Shown: piece by piece, positions 1 through 6,974 of the stretch | Layout: every line of letters begins with the position of its first letter | Position numbering within the stretch: the stretch's first letter is position 1 | NCBI RefSeq assembly: GCF_001889065.1 | Contig: NZ_LWHB01000112.1 | Location: forward strand, 1-8,554 | Reading direction: 5' to 3' | Origin: Suttonella ornithocola | GTDB lineage: Bacteria; Pseudomonadota; Gammaproteobacteria; Cardiobacteriales; Cardiobacteriaceae | DNA: 8,554 nucleotides | Program-made: the position numbers and the translations under genes | The notes under the pieces: model-generated | Database searches by the model: none | What the model was told of the DNA's origin: nothing | The model's input: only the letters and a program-made list of their open reading frames with translations

Positions 1-39
1 AATTAACGTTGCATTAAAAAAATGTTCAATCATAAGCAT
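1..39 (-). CDS. Partial ORF after ubiE, possible ubiJ N-terminus (cut by left edge)
   Basis: An ATG at 39-37 shares its A with the last base of the ubiE TAA stop (TAATG), and the frame stays open to base 1. It encodes MLMIEHFFNATLI; a second in-frame ATG lies at 33-31. Only 13 residues are visible, so no domain can be recognised. In many gammaproteobacteria ubiE is followed by ubiJ, which encodes an SCP2-domain accessory factor of ubiquinone synthesis, and then ubiB. A short amphipathic N-terminus would suit UbiJ. The identity is therefore inferred from gene order, not from the sequence. No clear Shine-Dalgarno site precedes either ATG, which fits translation by coupling to the end of ubiE. 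A chance open frame of this length cannot be excluded. Confidence 0.4.
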   Translation of the reverse strand, partial: MLMIEHFFNATLI

Positions 40-806
40 TATTCGGGTTTGAAACCTTGATGAATAGCAACCACGCCATTCGTTAAATTTTGATATTCGC
101 AGCGTACCAAGCCAGCTTCTTCGAATAGCATCTGTAATGCCATTTGATCAGGCATCATCCGAATAGATTCGGCTAAATACTGATAACTGTCTGCATCTTT
201 TGCAATTAATTTACCCATTTGTGGTAAAAAGCTAAAAGAATACCAATCATAAATCTTGCCAAAAGTCGTTGAAGTTGGATGAGAGAATTCTAATATCAAT
301 ACTCGTCCACTTGGTTTCAATACGCGCACCATTTCACGCAACGCTTGGTCTTGGTGGGTAACATTGCGTAAACCAAAAGCCATGGTAATTAAATCAATGC
401 TGTTATCCGCAAATGGTAATTTTTCAGCATCCGCTAAGACAAATTCTAAATTTTGCAGCCAACCTTTTGAAATGAGACGTTCACGCCCACGAGCTAACAT
501 AGAAGCATTGATATCAGAAACAATCAATCGTCCTTCTACATCGCCTCCAGCACCTTTTCGACACATTTGACGGGCAAGACGCGCACTAATATCCCCAGTT
601 CCAGCTGCCAAATCTAAAACGGTTTCACCCGGTTTAGGGGCGCATTGCCACACATACCAATCTTTCCAAAGTCGATGCACACCAAAGCTCATGACATCAT
701 TCATGATGTCATATTTGCTTGCAACGGAGTTGAATACCGCTCCTACTTTTTCTGCTTTTTCTGTTTCATCTACTTGCTGATAACCAAAATGCGTGGTTTT
801 ACTCAT
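39..806 (-). CDS. ubiE: Ubiquinone/menaquinone C-methyltransferase UbiE
   Basis: SAM-dependent methyltransferase that C-methylates the benzoquinol ring in ubiquinone synthesis (and demethylmenaquinol in menaquinone synthesis) in the cytoplasm or at the membrane face. The 255-residue product matches the usual length of about 251. Visible signatures are YDIMNDVMSFGVHRLWK at residues 32-48, the SAM-binding glycine loop LDLAAGTGD at 64-72, FGLRNVT at 144-150, RVLKPSGR at 161-168 and DSYQYLAESIRM at 206-217. A short glycine-rich insertion around 83-92 explains the slight extra length. The frame is open 18 codons further upstream, but the chosen ATG at 806 overlaps the preceding gene's TGA as ATGA, has a GGGAG site five bases upstream, and gives the family N-terminus (KTTHFG). 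It sits at the distal end of the rsmE-pilS-pilR-murB chain. Identification is secure. Confidence 0.96.
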   Translation of the reverse strand: MSKTTHFGYQQVDETEKAEKVGAVFNSVASKYDIMNDVMSFGVHRLWKDWYVWQCAPKPGETVLDLAAGTGDISARLARQMCRKGAGGDVEGRLIVSDINASMLARGRERLISKGWLQNLEFVLADAEKLPFADNSIDLITMAFGLRNVTHQDQALREMVRVLKPSGRVLILEFSHPTSTTFGKIYDWYSFSFLPQMGKLIAKDADSYQYLAESIRMMPDQMALQMLFEEAGLVRCEYQNLTNGVVAIHQGFKPE

Positions 807-1159
807 GCCTGCTCCCGTGTTTTTCCTAATGCTTCTAAGCGCTGAAGATAATTTTGCCAATACGCTTTTTTATTTTGAATTAAATCTTCCAAAATTTCCC
901 AGCTATAAATACCGCTAAAATGTCCGTCTGAAAAAACTAGGCGAACTGCATATTGTCCGACTGGGCGGATTAAATCAATTCGTACCGATTTTTTTCCACC
1001 AATAATATTCCATTCCCCGCCATGCGCTCTTACTTCGGCTGATGGCGAGCAAACGCGCAAATATTCTGCGCTCAATTCGTATGATTTATCACCATAACAA
1101 ATGGTTAACTGATTATGCTCTACATTTAACCGTAAAGTATCGGGCACCTTAGCGCTCAT
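803..1159 (-). CDS. DUF971 family protein (gamma-butyrobetaine hydroxylase-like N-terminal domain)
   Basis: A 118-residue stand-alone DUF971 protein. Family hallmarks are an AEYLRVCSPSAEV segment at residues 31-43, the HGG at 46-48, a GK..VRIDLIRPVGQYAV stretch around 55-72 and DGHFSGIYSW at 78-87, ending in a short helical tail (YLQRLEALGKTR). The domain resembles the N-terminal region of gamma-butyrobetaine hydroxylase. In stand-alone proteins its role is unclear; some relatives have been linked to metal or iron-sulfur handling, but nothing here proves that, and the single cysteines at 21 and 37 do not form a clear site. Such genes are often found near hslUV or ubiE in proteobacteria, as here. 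The start ATG at 1159 overlaps the upstream HAD gene's TGA (ATGA), with AGGAA five bases upstream. The stop overlaps the ubiE start in the same way. Confidence 0.88.
   Translation of the reverse strand: MSAKVPDTLRLNVEHNQLTICYGDKSYELSAEYLRVCSPSAEVRAHGGEWNIIGGKKSVRIDLIRPVGQYAVRLVFSDGHFSGIYSWEILEDLIQNKKAYWQNYLQRLEALGKTREQA
812..816 (-). promoter_or_regulatory. Ribosome binding site of ubiE
   Basis: GGGAG on the minus strand ends five bases before the ATG at 806. It lies inside the last codons of the DUF971 gene. Together with the ATGA overlap it decides in favour of this start over the longer open frame reaching 860. Confidence 0.75.
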
Positions 1160-1815
1160 GATAATTCCTGTAAGACTTCACTATGCGTATCAATAATCCG
1201 ATGAACCTTATCTGCAATATTCGGTGGTACTATTCTTCCATGTGATAACAATAAGACCTTTGCCCCTGCCTCGGCTGCTGCGGTTGCACCAAAATCACTG
1301 TCCTCAACCACCAATAACTGTTCAGGCAAAACGCCCAATAAGACCGCTGCTCGCTGATACGGCTCTGGATGTGGCTTAGGATTAACCACATCATCTACGC
1401 TAATCACGACGGAAAAATACTTTAATAAATCAGGGCGCGTACGGTTAAAATCTGCCAACATATTTTCCTGTGCATCTGAGGTCACCAGCGCCAAAGGATA
1501 GCCTTGCTCATAAAGCGTTTCAATCAAGCTTTCTGCACCGGGAATAAAATCAACGCCTTCATTATCCAATAGTTCTTTTAGTTTGACATGCCAATGCTTT
1601 TCCGTAAATTCCTGACCACTCATCCGCCCCGCTAGAATGTCATCTATCACTTGCAAAGACTTTGAAGCCGTTAGCCCCGTCATTCTTTCATGAACATCTG
1701 GTTCAAGTTCGATACCTACTGCCTCAGCGGCTAAATATAAAGAACGCTTATAGAGTTGTTCTGTATCAAAAATGACGCCATCTTTGTCAAATGCGATGGC
1801 TTCAATACTACTCAT
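1156..1815 (-). CDS. HAD-superfamily phosphatase (phosphoglycolate phosphatase / beta-phosphoglucomutase-like)
   Basis: A 219-residue haloacid dehalogenase-type hydrolase. Motif I is FDKDGV at residues 9-14, with nucleophile Asp10 and acid/base Asp12. Motif II is VTSD around 111-114 (Thr112 or Ser113). Motif III is the lysine in NPKPHP (Lys147), and motif IV is the acidic pair Glu171-Asp172 in VVEDSDFG. The helical stretch between motifs I and II (about 18-95) is the alpha-helical C1 cap, typical of the group containing Gph, YniC and beta-phosphoglucomutase. The likely reaction is phosphate-ester hydrolysis on a small sugar phosphate or phosphoglycolate; the substrate cannot be read from sequence. 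The ATG at 1815 lies eight bases inside the end of murB and has AGGAG six bases upstream (1822-1826). The stop overlaps the DUF971 start as ATGA. Confidence 0.9.
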   Translation of the reverse strand: MSSIEAIAFDKDGVIFDTEQLYKRSLYLAAEAVGIELEPDVHERMTGLTASKSLQVIDDILAGRMSGQEFTEKHWHVKLKELLDNEGVDFIPGAESLIETLYEQGYPLALVTSDAQENMLADFNRTRPDLLKYFSVVISVDDVVNPKPHPEPYQRAAVLLGVLPEQLLVVEDSDFGATAAAEAGAKVLLLSHGRIVPPNIADKVHRIIDTHSEVLQELS

Positions 1816-2797
1816 GTATGTCTCCTATAATCGTTGGCTCAATTTGCAATGATAGGTTAAATTTATCGGCAACTGCTTGCTTAACAAGCTCAGCAAACTG
1901 CAAAATATCTTTACCACTACCACCCGTATTAACCAATACCAACGCATGGTTTTCATAAATGCCAACCTGTCCTTTGCTTACCCCTTTTAAGCCACATTGC
2001 TCAATCAGCCAAGCGGCTGGAATTTTGACTTGCTCATTGCCAGAGGCAAAAGACGGAATACTCGGATAACTTTGCTGTAAAAGAAGAAAATGCGACTGAT
2101 TGACGATGGGATTATGAAAAAAACTTCCCGCATTGGGTAACACATTTGGATCAGGTAACTTCCGCGTACGAATCGCACATACGGCATCAAACATCTCTTT
2201 AGGTGTACTCAAATCTTCAGACAAACCAGGATAATCTGCATTCACTTTTCCTTGCTTTTTCAGCATAAAGCGAACGACGGTAATCAAATAACGATTTTTC
2301 CAGTGCTGCTTAAAATAACTTTGCCGATACGCAAAGCCGCAAGCTTCTCGCGGTAACGTTTCAAAACAATGTTCAATACGATCATACACTTCTACTGATA
2401 ATAAACAATCCGCACATTCCACGCCATAAGCGCCAATATTTTGCACCGGTGCGGCACCAACGGTTCCAGGAATTAAAGCCAAGTTCTCTAAACCATACCA
2501 TCCTTGTGCAACCGTATAGCGAACCAAATCATGCCATTGCGTTCCTGCCAAAGCAGACACAATAACGTATTCAGCTGTTTCTTTTTCAACTGTAATTCCT
2601 TGAAAAACAGGTTTAACCAAGCGTGTTTTTACCTCGCCCACAAAAATGGTATTACTGCCTCCACCAAGAATATGATCCTCTATCGAAATCTCTGACAACT
2701 CTTGCACGTCTTCAATCATGACCAAAGTATCAGCCTGTGTTTCTATTGCAGCTAACGCATGATAAGGTGCCAAAGGAACATGGCGCAAAATTCGCAT
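1808..2797 (-). CDS. murB: UDP-N-acetylenolpyruvoylglucosamine reductase MurB
   Basis: FAD enzyme that reduces UDP-GlcNAc-enolpyruvate to UDP-MurNAc with NADPH, an early cytoplasmic step of peptidoglycan synthesis. Numbering from the TTG at 2800 (330 residues, close to E. coli MurB at about 342): GGGSN at 46-50 binds FAD, GLENLALIPGTVGAAPVQNIGAYG at 103-126 is the FAD-binding signature, and the catalytic set is Arg159 in FAYRQSYFK, Ser226 in NAGSFF and Glu321 in QIEPTI. The YRQSYFK segment marks a type I enzyme like that of E. coli. I choose the ATG at 2797 (329 residues) over the adjacent TTG at 2800, because AGGAA at 2805-2809 is seven bases from the ATG but only four from the TTG. The ATG shares one base with the pilR TGA (TGATG). 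Confidence 0.96.
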   Translation of the reverse strand: MRILRHVPLAPYHALAAIETQADTLVMIEDVQELSEISIEDHILGGGSNTIFVGEVKTRLVKPVFQGITVEKETAEYVIVSALAGTQWHDLVRYTVAQGWYGLENLALIPGTVGAAPVQNIGAYGVECADCLLSVEVYDRIEHCFETLPREACGFAYRQSYFKQHWKNRYLITVVRFMLKKQGKVNADYPGLSEDLSTPKEMFDAVCAIRTRKLPDPNVLPNAGSFFHNPIVNQSHFLLLQQSYPSIPSFASGNEQVKIPAAWLIEQCGLKGVSKGQVGIYENHALVLVNTGGSGKDILQFAELVKQAVADKFNLSLQIEPTIIGDIHE

Positions 2798-4407
2798 CAA
2801 TCAATTCCTAATTTTTTCAGTTTATATCGAATGGCACGAAAGCTAATTCCAAGTGCTTCAGCAGCTTTTGTTTTATTATAATTATTGTCTTCTAACGCTT
2901 TGATTAGTAACTGTCTTTCCATATCTTGCATATATTGCTCTAAATCTGTAGGTGCTTCTTCTGGAAGGTCATGCTCACGCATCGCCATTTCAATGCTAGA
3001 AGAAGCTTGTAGCACTTTCTTCTCTTTCTTCCCTGTTTCTTTTGAGATGCTTTTTGTAGTCTTTTTAGGTTGTGCTTGTGTTGCAACTAAATTGCTACTT
3101 GCCAACTCAAAGTCAAAAAAATCAAAACTTTTCTTCTCATTGGTGGTAGCCACTGCACTTAACTGCTTTTCCTCAACTTGTTTTTCAACTTGAAAAGTAT
3201 CTCTATAAAAGGAATCTTGTTGAATATGAATATCGTTAGCTTTAATCGTATTCCCGTCCATAAAAGTTAACGCCCGCTCTAACACATTCTCTAACTCTCG
3301 AACATTACCGGGGAAAGGATAAGATTGTAATTTTTGCAAAGCTTCTTGACTTAAATGCGCCTCTGGATAGCCAGCATTTCGTGCTAACTTAGCTAATAAA
3401 TACTCAGCCAATACCACAATATCGCCCTCTCTCTCACGCAAAGGTGGCATGGTTAACCCAATGACATTTAAGCGATAAAACAAATCTTCTCTAAACTCTC
3501 CCGCTTTTACTTTTGCGGCTAAATCATGATGCGTTGCTGAAATAATTCGCGTATCTACCATTTCCTCTTTATCACCACCAATAGGACGAACCGCTCGCTC
3601 TTGAATCGCACGTAATAATTTCACCTGCATTGCCAACGGCAAATCCGCCACTTCATCTAAAAATAAGGTGCCGCCATTGGCTGCCACAAATAAACCATCA
3701 GTGTCTTGATTTGCACCCGTAAAAGCCCCTTTTTTATAGCCAAAAAATTCACTTTCAACTAAATTTTCTGGAATAGCGCCACAGTTCACCGCCACAAAAG
3801 GACCATTTGCACGACGACTTTGCTCATGAATCGCGCGCGCTGCAACCTCTTTCCCTGTCCCCGACTCTCCATGGATAAAAACAGGCGCTTGAGAATGCGC
3901 TACTTTCCCAATCATTTGCCGCACTTTTTCCATTACTGCCGCATTACCAATTAACACCGTTTGCCGACCAGTAGTTTTAGAAACGGAAGTATTATTACTA
4001 TTGTTTTTGGCTTCTGAGATAGGATTGTTATTTGCCTCATTTTCTTCATTAAGCTTTAAGGCATTTCGACATACCTGTCGCAATTGCTTAAGCTCAAAAG
4101 GCTTGTTGATAAAATCAAAAGCTCCTAGTTTTAAGGCACGAATTGCCATATCCATATTACCATGCGCAGTTATCATACAAACAGGCGTTTGTGGATAATG
4201 CTTTTGCATATGTGCGAGCAAATCTAGACCATCTCCGTCGGGCAATCTGATATCGCAAAAAATCACATTATAGCTTTTCTCTTTCAGCATTTTTATCGCC
4301 GATTTGACGCTAAAAACACTGTCGCAACGGACGTCTTGCCCAGTAAGACTCATTTCAATTAACTCGCAAATATCACGTTCATCATCAATAATCAACGCTG
4401 TTGACAT
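2797..4407 (-). CDS. pilR: Sigma-54-dependent response regulator, PilR-like
   Basis: An NtrC-family transcription activator of 536 residues. The receiver domain (1-120) has acidic Asp8/Asp9, phospho-acceptor Asp52, Thr80 and Lys102. The AAA+ domain (about 150-385) has Walker A GESGTGKE at 180-187, the sigma-54 contact loop GAFTGA at 227-232, Walker B GGTLFLDE at 245-252 and the arginine-finger region FREDLFYRLNV at 305-315. A Fis-type helix-turn-helix occupies about 500-535. Phosphorylated PilR activates the sigma-54 promoter of the major pilin gene in Pseudomonas; the same target here is inferred. P. aeruginosa PilR has about 445 residues. The excess here is mainly a Lys/Ser/Thr-rich linker at about 396-490, plus an Asn-rich linker at 121-145. 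It starts one base after the pilS stop, with an AGGAAGGTG site at 4412-4420. NtrC-family identity is certain; the PilR name rests on the adjacent six-helix kinase. Confidence 0.88.
   Translation of the reverse strand: MSTALIIDDERDICELIEMSLTGQDVRCDSVFSVKSAIKMLKEKSYNVIFCDIRLPDGDGLDLLAHMQKHYPQTPVCMITAHGNMDMAIRALKLGAFDFINKPFELKQLRQVCRNALKLNEENEANNNPISEAKNNSNNTSVSKTTGRQTVLIGNAAVMEKVRQMIGKVAHSQAPVFIHGESGTGKEVAARAIHEQSRRANGPFVAVNCGAIPENLVESEFFGYKKGAFTGANQDTDGLFVAANGGTLFLDEVADLPLAMQVKLLRAIQERAVRPIGGDKEEMVDTRIISATHHDLAAKVKAGEFREDLFYRLNVIGLTMPPLREREGDIVVLAEYLLAKLARNAGYPEAHLSQEALQKLQSYPFPGNVRELENVLERALTFMDGNTIKANDIHIQQDSFYRDTFQVEKQVEEKQLSAVATTNEKKSFDFFDFELASSNLVATQAQPKKTTKSISKETGKKEKKVLQASSSIEMAMREHDLPEEAPTDLEQYMQDMERQLLIKALEDNNYNKTKAAEALGISFRAIRYKLKKLGID
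2805..2809 (-). promoter_or_regulatory. Ribosome binding site of murB
   Basis: AGGAA on the minus strand, within the last codons of pilR. It is seven bases from the ATG at 2797 and only four from the TTG at 2800, which favours the ATG. Confidence 0.6.
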
Positions 4408-4408
4408 T

Positions 4409-6178
4409 TCACACCTTCCTGATGCTATTTACAGGTACTGTTGTTTTTCCACTAAGATAACGGTCAAGTCGAATTCGAAAACAGGCCCCCCCCTGATTTG
4501 GAACATAATTGATACTGGCACCATTTGCTAAACACATCTCACGTACCAAATATAAGCCTAAGCCGGTTCCTTTTCTACTAGAAAAAAACGGTTCAAAAAT
4601 CCGTTCATAATCACCTGCTTCTACCCCTTTTCCATTATCTATGACATCTAAAAACAAGCTCCGCTTTCCTTCATCTAAATGCGTTGCCAAAGTAATTTTT
4701 AATTCATTTTGGTCACTATGCGTGACTGCATTTAACATCAGATTATGTAAAACCTGAGTTAAATGGCTTGGGTCAACACTGACTGCCAGCCCTTTACTCT
4801 CGTCTATTTTCAATAAAATGGGAACTTTTTCTAATACATCATTATCCTTAGCATTGACCACGAGCTGCTGTAAGAACGGATTTAAGATAATTTTTTCAGG
4901 ACTCGCAGGACGGTCAGTAAACATATCTAATATATCACTAATAATATTATTCATCCGCTTTGAATTATTCATAATCTTACGCGTGAGATAGAGAATTTGT
5001 TGATTATCTGTGAGTTCACTAATCAGCTCATTTGCACTTTGAACAGAACCTAAAGGATTACGAATTTCATGCGCAATGCCGGCTGTTAAACGCCCTAATG
5101 CTGCTAAACGCGTTTCCCTAACCCGTTGATAACTCACTTGCACATTCTCTAATGACGCAACAATTAAAGGCGCATACCCTTCTAAAGCTAAAGGCGTAAA
5201 AGTCACACTATATATCTCTCCGAATAAAGAAAGAGGCTGCAAATCCTCATTTCCTACATCTTGCCAACGCGATAACATTCGTGTCAACTCTACACTCAAT
5301 CCATATAATCGAAACGGAACTTCACTTTCCTCTTGTAAACGGAAAATTTCACGCATTTGTCGGTTAATCGCAACGATTTCACCCTTTCCATTAACCACTG
5401 CTAATCCATTAGGCATTTCAGCAATAATAGACTCGTTTAACAACCGACTTTGATTGAAAAATGCCTGATTAACCCCTGCTAAAATTTTATTTTCTCTTGC
5501 ATTATTGGCTAAGTATCCAACCAAAAAGACCAAAACTGCCATGCCTGCAAAAATTAAAGCCGCATTTCCTAATACTGAAAAAGAATAATAAAGCGTTTGA
5601 AAAGTGCTCGAAAAATGCTCATGCATTGTTCGAGTATATAAATTAGACCACTCTAAATCGCCGTATGCTTGCCATAAGCTATAAATCAACATCACTTCTG
5701 CGTAGAGAAAAATCGTATAAATAGCGCATTGAAAAACATTCAGCGTCAATAATGACAATAAAATGCTAATTATTAAGCACATGCCTAAAAACTGCCAATT
5801 ATGTAAAAAATCTAAGGTCAAAATAAAAACGACAACAAAGACTAAATCAATCAGTGCATTAAAAAGAAAAAAGCCATCATCCAATCGCTTATCTAAAGCA
5901 TACAAAGTCAAAGACGCCATAACGACAATATAAAAACTGCCCAAGACAACAATATGCCCTCGTAATGGGAAATTTGCTGACCACAAAAACTTTGCGCTAT
6001 CCGTCACACCAAGCAACCAAGGCGAAAAAATCAAAGCCAATAAACAAAAAAGCAATCGAACAAAGTTCGCCGTTTGCAAAATATTTTTACGATAATCTAA
6101 GCTTCTTGTGGTAATAGCTAATCCCATTTGCATGGGATTATTAAGCGCAACCATATGTTGTTGCCGTGTACGCTTCAT
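4409..6178 (-). CDS. pilS: Membrane sensor histidine kinase, PilS-like
   Basis: A 589-residue sensor kinase. Six hydrophobic segments are visible at roughly residues 38-57, 75-94, 103-122, 128-147, 148-167 and 200-222, matching the six-helix membrane module of PilS. A PAS-like region follows (about 245-345, with MPNGLAVVNGKGEIVAINR). The dimerisation/phospho-acceptor domain has His370 in GIAHEIRNPLGS. The ATPase domain has the N box around Asn479/Asn483, G1 DNGKG at 514-518, the F box FEPFFSS at 528-534 and G2 GTGLGL at 537-542. In Pseudomonas PilS senses pilin levels in the inner membrane and controls PilR; the same role is inferred. The ATG at 6178 overlaps the rsmE stop as ATGA but has only a weak, distant G-rich site, so translation is probably coupled to rsmE. 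A run of eight G residues (4486-4493) lies in codons 562-565. P. aeruginosa PilS has about 530 residues. Confidence 0.88.
   Translation of the reverse strand: MKRTRQQHMVALNNPMQMGLAITTRSLDYRKNILQTANFVRLLFCLLALIFSPWLLGVTDSAKFLWSANFPLRGHIVVLGSFYIVVMASLTLYALDKRLDDGFFLFNALIDLVFVVVFILTLDFLHNWQFLGMCLIISILLSLLTLNVFQCAIYTIFLYAEVMLIYSLWQAYGDLEWSNLYTRTMHEHFSSTFQTLYYSFSVLGNAALIFAGMAVLVFLVGYLANNARENKILAGVNQAFFNQSRLLNESIIAEMPNGLAVVNGKGEIVAINRQMREIFRLQEESEVPFRLYGLSVELTRMLSRWQDVGNEDLQPLSLFGEIYSVTFTPLALEGYAPLIVASLENVQVSYQRVRETRLAALGRLTAGIAHEIRNPLGSVQSANELISELTDNQQILYLTRKIMNNSKRMNNIISDILDMFTDRPASPEKIILNPFLQQLVVNAKDNDVLEKVPILLKIDESKGLAVSVDPSHLTQVLHNLMLNAVTHSDQNELKITLATHLDEGKRSLFLDVIDNGKGVEAGDYERIFEPFFSSRKGTGLGLYLVREMCLANGASINYVPNQGGACFRIRLDRYLSGKTTVPVNSIRKV
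4486..4493 (-). repeat. G8 homopolymer inside pilS
   Basis: Eight consecutive G on the coding (minus) strand span the end of codon Gln562, both Gly codons 563-564 (GGG GGG) and the first base of the Ala565 codon. As sequenced, the frame is intact and gives the expected terminal strand GGACFRIRL of the ATPase domain. Gain of one G would end the protein at residue 571; loss of one would give a different tail ending at residue 582. I found no other G or C run this long in the window. Confidence 0.9.
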
Positions 6179-6909
6179 AAGACCATTACCCCAACCGCTG
6201 ATTGCGCTAAGACCAATGCCGCAACGGCGGCAGTATCAGCGCGCAGAATACGCGTACCAAAACTTTTGCTCTGCCAACCGCTTTGAATCGCTATTTGTGT
6301 TTCCGCTGGCGTAAACCCTCCCTCTGGTCCAATCATTACCGCAATACTACTTGGCGCCTTGATAAGACTACCCTGCTCAGCACTATCATGCGGCGAAAAT
6401 AGCCAATTTTGCTCACAAGAAGGTTGTAAAATATCTGCATCAATGCCTTTTGGCTCAGATAATTGTGGCCACTCTGCTCTACCACACTGCAGAGCTGCTG
6501 CAATCATAATCCCTTGCCAATGTTGAGCGCGTTTTTCCCATCGTTGGGCATCTAAACGCCGTTCACTGCGCGCCGTATTTAGCGGAATAATGGCACTCAC
6601 GCCTAACTCCACTGCCTTTTGTATTGCCCAATCCATGGCTTCTCCTTTTAATAAGGCTAAATATAATCGGATTTCTGCTTTAGGCGTTGCCAAAGAAGGC
6701 GTTGCCTTATCTATACGCACCCAAGTTTCTTGACGCGTATTATTCACAATTTCTGCGACATAATTTATCCCATCACCGCAAACCAACTCTACCGCATCTC
6801 CCTCGCGCATTCGCAAAACCTTACTCGCCTGACGAGCAGCATTCGGCTCTAATAACACTTCCTCACCAACCGTTGGCACAACACTGTGAAAAAAACGAAC
6901 CAAACGCAT
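6175..6909 (-). CDS. rsmE: 16S rRNA (uracil-1498-N3)-methyltransferase RsmE
   Basis: SPOUT-class methyltransferase that makes m3U1498 in 16S rRNA of the 30S subunit. The 244-residue length equals the family norm (E. coli 243). An N-terminal PUA-like RNA-binding region (about 1-70, with VLRMREGD at 31-38) is followed by the knotted SAM-binding domain. Signatures are KGEAMDWAIQKAVELGV at 88-104, QCGR at 141-144, IGPEGGFTPAE at 193-203 and the C-terminal knot loop GTRILRADTAAVAAL at 218-232. Leu140 stands where E. coli RsmE has Glu before QCGR. The start ATG at 6909 has a strong GAGGAG five bases upstream (6915-6920), the best ribosome site of the chain, in line with its position as first gene of the operon. 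Its stop overlaps the pilS start (ATGA). Confidence 0.95.
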   Translation of the reverse strand: MRLVRFFHSVVPTVGEEVLLEPNAARQASKVLRMREGDAVELVCGDGINYVAEIVNNTRQETWVRIDKATPSLATPKAEIRLYLALLKGEAMDWAIQKAVELGVSAIIPLNTARSERRLDAQRWEKRAQHWQGIMIAAALQCGRAEWPQLSEPKGIDADILQPSCEQNWLFSPHDSAEQGSLIKAPSSIAVMIGPEGGFTPAETQIAIQSGWQSKSFGTRILRADTAAVAALVLAQSAVGVMVL

Positions 6910-6933
6910 TCAAACTCCTCAGCATAAAGTAGC

Positions 6934-6951
6934 ATGACGGAAAATTGTCAT
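6934..6951. promoter_or_regulatory. Inverted repeat ATGAC-N8-GTCAT, possible operator
   Basis: Perfect 5-bp arms, ATGAC at 6934-6938 and GTCAT at 6947-6951, separated by eight bases. The right arm overlaps the putative -35 elements of both divergent promoters. The size would suit a dimeric repressor, but arms this short arise by chance and no cognate regulator is present in the window. Confidence 0.25.
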
Positions 6952-6974
6952 TACTATCGCAAAAATGATTAAAT
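6945..6974 (+). promoter_or_regulatory. Possible sigma-70 promoter for the exonuclease III gene
   Basis: TTGTCA at 6945-6950 matches five of six bases of the -35 consensus. TTAAAT at 6969-6974, 18 bases downstream, matches four of six bases of the -10 consensus. Transcription would start roughly 15-20 bases before the ATG at 7003. This is read by eye and AT-rich DNA gives such matches by chance. Confidence 0.3.

Noticed and set aside
364..845. Plus-strand open frames opposite ubiE and the DUF971 gene
   Set aside because: They lie entirely antisense to well-supported genes, show no recognisable motif and lack good ribosome sites.
807..860. N-terminal 18-residue extension of UbiE
   Set aside because: It overlaps the DUF971 gene by over 50 bases, is atypical for the family, and the internal ATG at 806 has both a ribosome site and an ATGA overlap.
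2117..2123. A/T homopolymers of seven bases in murB, pilR, pilS and the left-edge ORF as slippage sites
   Set aside because: Most encode Phe-Phe pairs, and runs of this length are expected by chance in AT-rich coding DNA; only the G8 run stands out.
2885..4531. Plus-strand open frames opposite pilR and the pilS end
   Set aside because: The Ser/Cys/Phe-rich translations are typical reverse-complement shadows of Lys/Glu/Ser-rich coding sequence.
1503..6412. Recurrent TTGCTCA words (near 1504, 2030, 3820 and 6409) similar to the terminator stem
   Set aside because: In each case the reverse strand reads GAG CAA in frame, encoding Glu-Gln, so protein coding explains them without a repeat family.
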